Assembly: GCF_042677205.1 (NCBI RefSeq)
Contig: NZ_JBHTIU010000012.1
Coordinates: 1 to 64,000, forward strand
DNA from: Paenibacillus_L residui
Lineage (GTDB): Bacteria; Bacillota; Bacilli; Paenibacillales; NBRC-103111
Reading direction: 5' to 3'
DNA: 64,000 nt
Numbering within the stretch: position 1 is the stretch's first letter; each line of letters opens with the position of its first letter. A model generated the notes under the pieces. The model made no database searches and was not told the origin of the DNA. It saw nothing but the letters and a program-made list of their open reading frames with translations. The translations under genes and the position numbers were made by a program. Of this stretch, positions 59,935 through 64,000 are shown piece after piece.

Positions 59935-60348
59935 CTAAATCAATCGGTAGGATCCGGTACCGAACGAACCGATCACTCCTTCCTCACTGTACAAGCTGGC
60001 TTGAGTTGTAACGATTTTGCGGGAAAGATGCAGCACTTCCCCTACTGCATAATTCATCCCTTTCTTAAGCGGTGCGACATAATGAACGTTCAGATTGGTC
60101 GTTACGATTCTGTCATTGGGCTTGGCGAGCATTGCCGCCAAACCCATGACGTTGTCCAGCAGAGAAGCATGGACCCCTCCATGCAAAATCCCGATATGGT
60201 TCATATGTCTGTCGCAGGCTTCCAAAGAGATGACCACCTTGCCATCCGCGAAGCTTACCAGCTTCGCCCCCAGATCTTCCCAGAACGTTCCTTGCACGTC
60301 CTGTTCGAGCTTCCGGGCCAAAGCTTCCCAGTCCAACGGCTCGTTCAT
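59935..60348 (-). CDS. PaaI-family hotdog thioesterase
   Basis: A 137-residue hotdog-fold protein with HIGILHGGVHASLLDNVMGL at residues 51-70, TTNLNVHYVAPLKKG and a C-terminal GSFGTGSYRLI. The catalytic acidic residue (Asp in LLDNVMG) is present. It hydrolyses acyl-CoA esters and could relieve CoA depletion during fatty-acid oxidation. Its ATG overlaps the TetR stop (ATGA) and FadF follows within 10 bases, so the three are one operon. Confidence 0.88.
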   Translation of the reverse strand: MNEPLDWEALARKLEQDVQGTFWEDLGAKLVSFADGKVVISLEACDRHMNHIGILHGGVHASLLDNVMGLAAMLAKPNDRIVTTNLNVHYVAPLKKGMNYAVGEVLHLSRKIVTTQASLYSEEGVIGSFGTGSYRLI

Positions 60349-60968
60349 CTCAGGTCCTCCATCGTTATGTGGTTGGTCCGGGGAGAGATTCCCTCTGCCC
60401 TAAGCGCTCCCCGGCATAAAGCGATCAAGCTTAGCTTCGTTTCCTGCGTATACACATCCAGTCCCATTTCGATTCTTCTCAGCGCGGTAAATCCGACCAT
60501 TCCGAACAGGGCGCTAGTTAAAGTAGGGATGCTGATTGCCGGGTCAATCCAGCCTTCCCGCTGAAGCTGTTCAAAGAATTGCTCCATAGTGCGGAAATAA
60601 CCGCAAATTCGCTTTTGGATATCCTGATGAAGCGACTTGGTCCCCCATGACTTACTCATAAGCAGTTGGCACAGCGACTGCTCCCGGTCAAAAAATTTCA
60701 AATGCACCTTCAGCAGCTTAACCAGCATCTCTTCGCGGGAAATCCCACTGCGGATTACCGGCTGGATCTGACCGAGCAGCCGTTCGATCCCTCTCTCTAC
60801 GACATATAAGAACAATTCCTCTTTCGTTGGAAAGTAGTAGTACAGCGTTCCCTTGGACACTCCTGCCAGCTCGGCGATGGAATCCATCGTTGTCTCGCTG
60901 AATTCCTGATGGGCGAAAGCCGTCAGCGCTCCTTCGCAAATTCTTTCCTTTTTCGTCCGGGTATCCAT
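60345..60968 (-). CDS. TetR-family regulator of the fad operon (FadR-like)
   Basis: A 207-residue TetR regulator similar in arrangement to B. subtilis FadR/YsiA. N-terminal HTH: MDSIAELAGVSKGTLYYYFPTKEELFLYVV. The C-terminal effector pocket is helical and would sense long-chain acyl-CoA. ATG at 60968 follows AGAGGG by 6 bases; a longer in-frame start 51 codons upstream adds a low-complexity tail and is not used. It is co-transcribed with the thioesterase and FadF-like genes, so repression is probably feedback-controlled. No operator is evident by eye. Confidence 0.87.
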   Translation of the reverse strand: MDTRTKKERICEGALTAFAHQEFSETTMDSIAELAGVSKGTLYYYFPTKEELFLYVVERGIERLLGQIQPVIRSGISREEMLVKLLKVHLKFFDREQSLCQLLMSKSWGTKSLHQDIQKRICGYFRTMEQFFEQLQREGWIDPAISIPTLTSALFGMVGFTALRRIEMGLDVYTQETKLSLIALCRGALRAEGISPRTNHITMEDLR

Positions 60969-61239
60969 ATCTTTCCCTCTTTGCGCGGACTGGGGCGTTC
61001 CGTTATTCCGGTTTATCACCCCATCCGAAGAACCTTTCCCGGGCTTACCGGCTCTCCCGTTCACTCCGGCTTGTTGTCCGGACGCCGTATTCTGCACGTC
61101 CTCCAGATCTTGCAGAGCCATTCACAGCCCTCCTTCCCGATTGCCCCCGATGCACCCTTATCCCCAGGATGAACGCTGCCTCACTATATACCGAACCTCA
61201 GGGATTAATTCCGCTTCGTTTACGAAGATTTTCGTCACA

Positions 61240-63018
61240 CTACGTGGTATATCCCCCGGAAGCCAGAATTCGGGAAGCGATCCTTCTCTTCGTTCCAATC
61301 GCATCCAGCGGAGCCCAGCGGCTCAGCTTCTTGAGAATCGATATTTGGACCTGCTGACGGTCTCCCTCTTCCATAGCAAGAATCGCCGTTCTCGCCCGGG
61401 ACTCGATCCGCGCGAAGGCTTCATGAACGTACACCGATGCCATTTCCGCTTGGTTAACCGCTTGATCCGGCCCGTTGCGGCCCATTGTTTTTCTGGCGCG
61501 CAGTACGGCGGACTCCATCGCAAAAACTTCAATGATGACGTCGGCCAAACACTCTACGATTTCCTGCTCCTGCTCCAGCTCGAATCTGTACTTCTCTACG
61601 GCGGAGCCGCCCACCATCAGAAAAATCTTCTTGGCCGCTTCTATCATCGCCGACTCGCGCGCGAGCGGTTCCTCCTCCATCATCATCTGCGGAATATAAG
61701 TGATCAGCTCCTGCTGTAGTTGCTGAGTAACATCCATCAGGGGGAGCTCTCCTTTTAACGCTTTGCGCAGAAGGGCAGCAGGGATAAGCAGGCGGTTGAT
61801 TTCATTCGTCCCCTCAAAAATCCGGTTAATTCGCGAATCCCTATAAATTTGTTCAATTTTATATTCCTGAATATAGCCGTATCCTCCATGAATTTGAACT
61901 CCTTCATCCGCGGCATAATCGAGCGCCTCGGAAGCAAATACTTTGTTGATCGAGCATTCGATGGCATATTCCTCGATCGCCTTGGCCGCCTTCCGGCTGT
62001 AATCCGGCGCCGCTTTGTCAAGCTTGCTCATACTGGCATCCATCAATCCCCCGGTGCGATAGACCATGCTTTCCATAACGAATGTGCGGATAGCCATATC
62101 GGCGAGTTTTTTGCGAATCAAAGGGAACTCTGCCAACGCCTTGCCGAACTGCTTCCGCTGTTTGGCATAATCCACCGCCAGACGGATGGCCCACTTGGCG
62201 GACCCGAGACAACCGGCAGCCAGCTTATACCGGCCTATGTTAAGAATGTTGAAGGCGATCACATGCCCGCGGCCAATCTCTCCAAGCACGTTGTCGACCG
62301 GCACGGGGACATCCTCCAGAATAAGCGGCCGGGTCGAGGAGCCCTTAATCCCCATTTTCTGTTCTTCCGGTCCGGTCGATACGCCCGGATAATCCCTCTC
62401 AACGATAAATGCGGTGAACTTATCCCCATCGATCTTGGCATATACGATAAACACGTCGGCGAAGCCTGCATTGGTAATGAACTGCTTGGAACCGTTCATC
62501 ACATAATGCTTACCGTCTTCGCTCAATACGGCTGTCGTCTTCGCACCAAGTGCATCCGAACCCGAGGAAGCCTCCGTCAGGCAATAAGCGGCCAGCTTCT
62601 CTCCGCTTGCCAGCGCCGGGAGGTAACGCTGCTTCTGTTCCTCGCTTCCGAACAAGATGATCGGCAGGCTGCCGATTCCGACATGCGCCCCATGCGACAG
62701 AGCGAAAGAGCCTCCCCTGACCAGCTTCTCTGTAATCAGCGTCGAGCTGATTTTATCCAGATCGGTCCCCCCGTACTCCTCCGGTACGTCTGCCGCCAGC
62801 AATCCCAGCCCGCCGGCCTTCTTCAGCAATTGCACCGTCAGGTTTAAATCCTGCCGTTCGATCTGTTCTTCGTGCGGGACCACTTCCCCTTCAACGAAAT
62901 CTTCCGTCAGTTCGGCGATCATTTTCTGTTCCTCGGTAAAATCCTCCGGGGTGAATACATCGTCCACATCCGGCGAGGCTAGCAAAAATCCTCCGCCGCG
63001 ATTAGCCAGCTTACTCAA
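61240..63018 (-). CDS. fadE: Acyl-CoA dehydrogenase (FadE-like)
   Basis: A 592-residue flavoprotein, longer than the usual 380-400 because of a C-terminal domain, as in B. subtilis FadE (594). FTPEDFTEEQKMIAELTEDF at the N-terminus, AYCLTEASSGSDALGAKT near 160 and QIHGGYGYIQEYKIEQIYRD near 385 are typical; R-x-RIFEGTNEINRLLI follows. It oxidises fatty acyl-CoA at the first step of beta-oxidation. TTG at 63018 (AGAGGAAGCGGT upstream) matches the family start; an in-frame TTG at 63060 adds 14 residues without a clear site. Confidence 0.92.
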   Translation of the reverse strand: MSKLANRGGGFLLASPDVDDVFTPEDFTEEQKMIAELTEDFVEGEVVPHEEQIERQDLNLTVQLLKKAGGLGLLAADVPEEYGGTDLDKISSTLITEKLVRGGSFALSHGAHVGIGSLPIILFGSEEQKQRYLPALASGEKLAAYCLTEASSGSDALGAKTTAVLSEDGKHYVMNGSKQFITNAGFADVFIVYAKIDGDKFTAFIVERDYPGVSTGPEEQKMGIKGSSTRPLILEDVPVPVDNVLGEIGRGHVIAFNILNIGRYKLAAGCLGSAKWAIRLAVDYAKQRKQFGKALAEFPLIRKKLADMAIRTFVMESMVYRTGGLMDASMSKLDKAAPDYSRKAAKAIEEYAIECSINKVFASEALDYAADEGVQIHGGYGYIQEYKIEQIYRDSRINRIFEGTNEINRLLIPAALLRKALKGELPLMDVTQQLQQELITYIPQMMMEEEPLARESAMIEAAKKIFLMVGGSAVEKYRFELEQEQEIVECLADVIIEVFAMESAVLRARKTMGRNGPDQAVNQAEMASVYVHEAFARIESRARTAILAMEEGDRQQVQISILKKLSRWAPLDAIGTKRRIASRILASGGYTT

Positions 63019-63129
63019 ACCGCTTCCTCTCCCTTCTTCCCTGGGAAACTGGATTTTCAATTAGCCCTTATCCCCCATGGCCGCCAAGACGGCACCAGTG
63101 ACTGGTGAAGATGATGGCTATTTGTCAGG

Positions 63130-64000
63130 TTAATGGATAAATTCAAACACTCCCGCCGCACCCATTCCTCCGCCGACGCACATGCTGACGATTCCGTAAC
63201 GGCTTCTTCTTCTCCTTCCTTCATGAAGAAGAGTTGTCGTCAGCTTGGTTCCCGTGCAGCCCAGCGGGTGGCCGAGCGCGATCGCTCCTCCATTAACATT
63301 TACCTTCGCCTCGTCTATCCCCAGTTCCCGGATGACATATAGACACTGCGAGGCGAATGCTTCGTTAATTTCGTACAGATCGATCTGCCCCGCGGTCAAG
63401 CCGGCGAGGCGGAGCGCCTTGGGGATGGCCGCTACCGGCCCGATGCCCATGACCTCCGGCGCCACTCCCGCGACGGCGAAGGAGCGGAGCACAGCCAGCG
63501 GCCGCAAGCCAAGCTGCGCCGCCTTCTCGCCGGACATGACGACTACGGCCGCGGCCCCATCGCTCATTTGCGACGTGTTGCCGGCCGTCACCGTTCCGCC
63601 GAGGCGGAAAGCCGGCTTCAGCTTGGCGAGCGCTTCCGGCGACGTGTCCGGCCGCACGCCCTCATCCTCGGCGAACACGAATCTGCGCCGTGCAGGCTCA
63701 CCGCTTTCGTCCACGATCGCCTCCTCGACCGTCACCGGGACAATCTCGTCCCGGAATTTGCCGGCTGCGATCGCGGCGGCCGCTTTGCGGTGGCTGGATA
63801 CGGCGAAGCGGTCCTGCTCTTCGCGGGTGACGCCGTACCGGGCCGCCACTTCCTCGGCGGTGTGTCCCATCGACATGTACATTTCCGGCCGATGCTCCAC
63901 CAGATGCGGATTGGGCATTGGCTTGTAGCCGCTCATCGGCACATGACTCATGCTCTCGACCCCGCCGGCCACCATCACATCCGCGAAGCCGCACATGATC
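63130..64000 (-). CDS. fadA: Acetyl-CoA acyltransferase (thiolase), 3' part
   Basis: The C-terminal 290 residues of a thiolase; the N-terminal part, including the first catalytic Cys, lies beyond the window. Visible: GGVESMSHVPMSGYKP, NTSQMSDGAAAVVVMSGEKA, EINEAFA, the His in GGAIALGHPLGCTG and the second Cys in SMCVGGGMGAAGVFEF. Beta-oxidation role is supported by the acyl-CoA dehydrogenase gene 112 bases downstream and the FadF-like gene. A synonymous name such as thlA cannot be excluded. Confidence 0.92.
   Translation of the reverse strand, partial: IMCGFADVMVAGGVESMSHVPMSGYKPMPNPHLVEHRPEMYMSMGHTAEEVAARYGVTREEQDRFAVSSHRKAAAAIAAGKFRDEIVPVTVEEAIVDESGEPARRRFVFAEDEGVRPDTSPEALAKLKPAFRLGGTVTAGNTSQMSDGAAAVVVMSGEKAAQLGLRPLAVLRSFAVAGVAPEVMGIGPVAAIPKALRLAGLTAGQIDLYEINEAFASQCLYVIRELGIDEAKVNVNGGAIALGHPLGCTGTKLTTTLLHEGRRRRSRYGIVSMCVGGGMGAAGVFEFIH

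Overview
The window looks like a chromosomal segment of a low- to mid-GC Firmicute in the Paenibacillus / Paenibacillaceae range. This is inferred from strong AGGAGG-type ribosome binding sites with frequent GTG and TTG starts, T-box and S-box leaders, YesM/YesN-type two-component systems beside LplABC/YtcPQ-type sugar transporters, a B. subtilis-like fad gene set, and many AraC and TetR regulators. Most genes lie on the minus strand. There are no rRNA or tRNA genes, prophage or complete insertion sequences.

Layout. 0.4-3.7 kb: a MutS2-like ATPase without its Smr domain, behind a long leader with an 8-codon reading frame and two terminators; then a TetR gene divergent from a membrane protein across a palindromic operator. 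4.3-8.6 kb: a cyclase-family hydrolase under a SAM (S-box) riboswitch, a FusB-type EF-G-binding protein with a leader that looks like a translational attenuator, T-box-controlled tyrS and a lipoprotein. 8.7-24.5 kb: accessory genes (kinases, GNAT, an ECF41 sigma factor with its carboxymuconolactone decarboxylase-family target, phosphoesterase, DeoR, AraC, AAA ATPase, methyltransferase, csaA, azlCD, TrmB) plus two copies of a five-unit palindromic repeat element, a dispersed 54-bp repeat and broken kinase genes. 25.1-34.5 kb: an oligosaccharide uptake locus (large six-hairpin-like protein, two permeases, binding protein, YesN/YesM pair). 34.9-40.3 kb: a Fur-controlled ferric-siderophore system (fused permease, lipoprotein, ferredoxin-NADP reductase, ATPase). 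40.5-45.9 kb: TetR, an AlkC/AlkD-like protein, VOC, methyltransferase, GNAT, and an amino-acid binding lipoprotein. 46-53 kb: a sialic-acid-like catabolic cluster (NanA-like lyase, YhcH, Gfo/Idh oxidoreductase, ABC importer, AraC). 53-56 kb: UPF0173 hydrolase, acyltransferase, orphan PhnC-like ATPase. 56.0-57.8 kb: gene-free DNA with three tandem repeat arrays, two of which carry the same core motif in opposite orientation. 57.8-64 kb: fatty-acid oxidation genes (FadF-like, thioesterase, TetR, FadE-like acyl-CoA dehydrogenase, thiolase running off the end).

The most notable material is non-coding or regulatory: (i) two ribosome-linked genes (MutS2-like and FusB-like) with leader-peptide attenuator architecture; (ii) the duplicated five-unit palindromic element at 10.1 and 17.2 kb with unit spacing 51-61-51; (iii) the 12 copies of CTGACYGTTATCCC-like sites in opposed arrays at 56.6-57.6 kb; (iv) an S-box upstream of a cyclase-family gene; (v) a compact unidentified structured element at 5.3 kb. 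All functional statements rest on motif recognition by eye; no database search was run.
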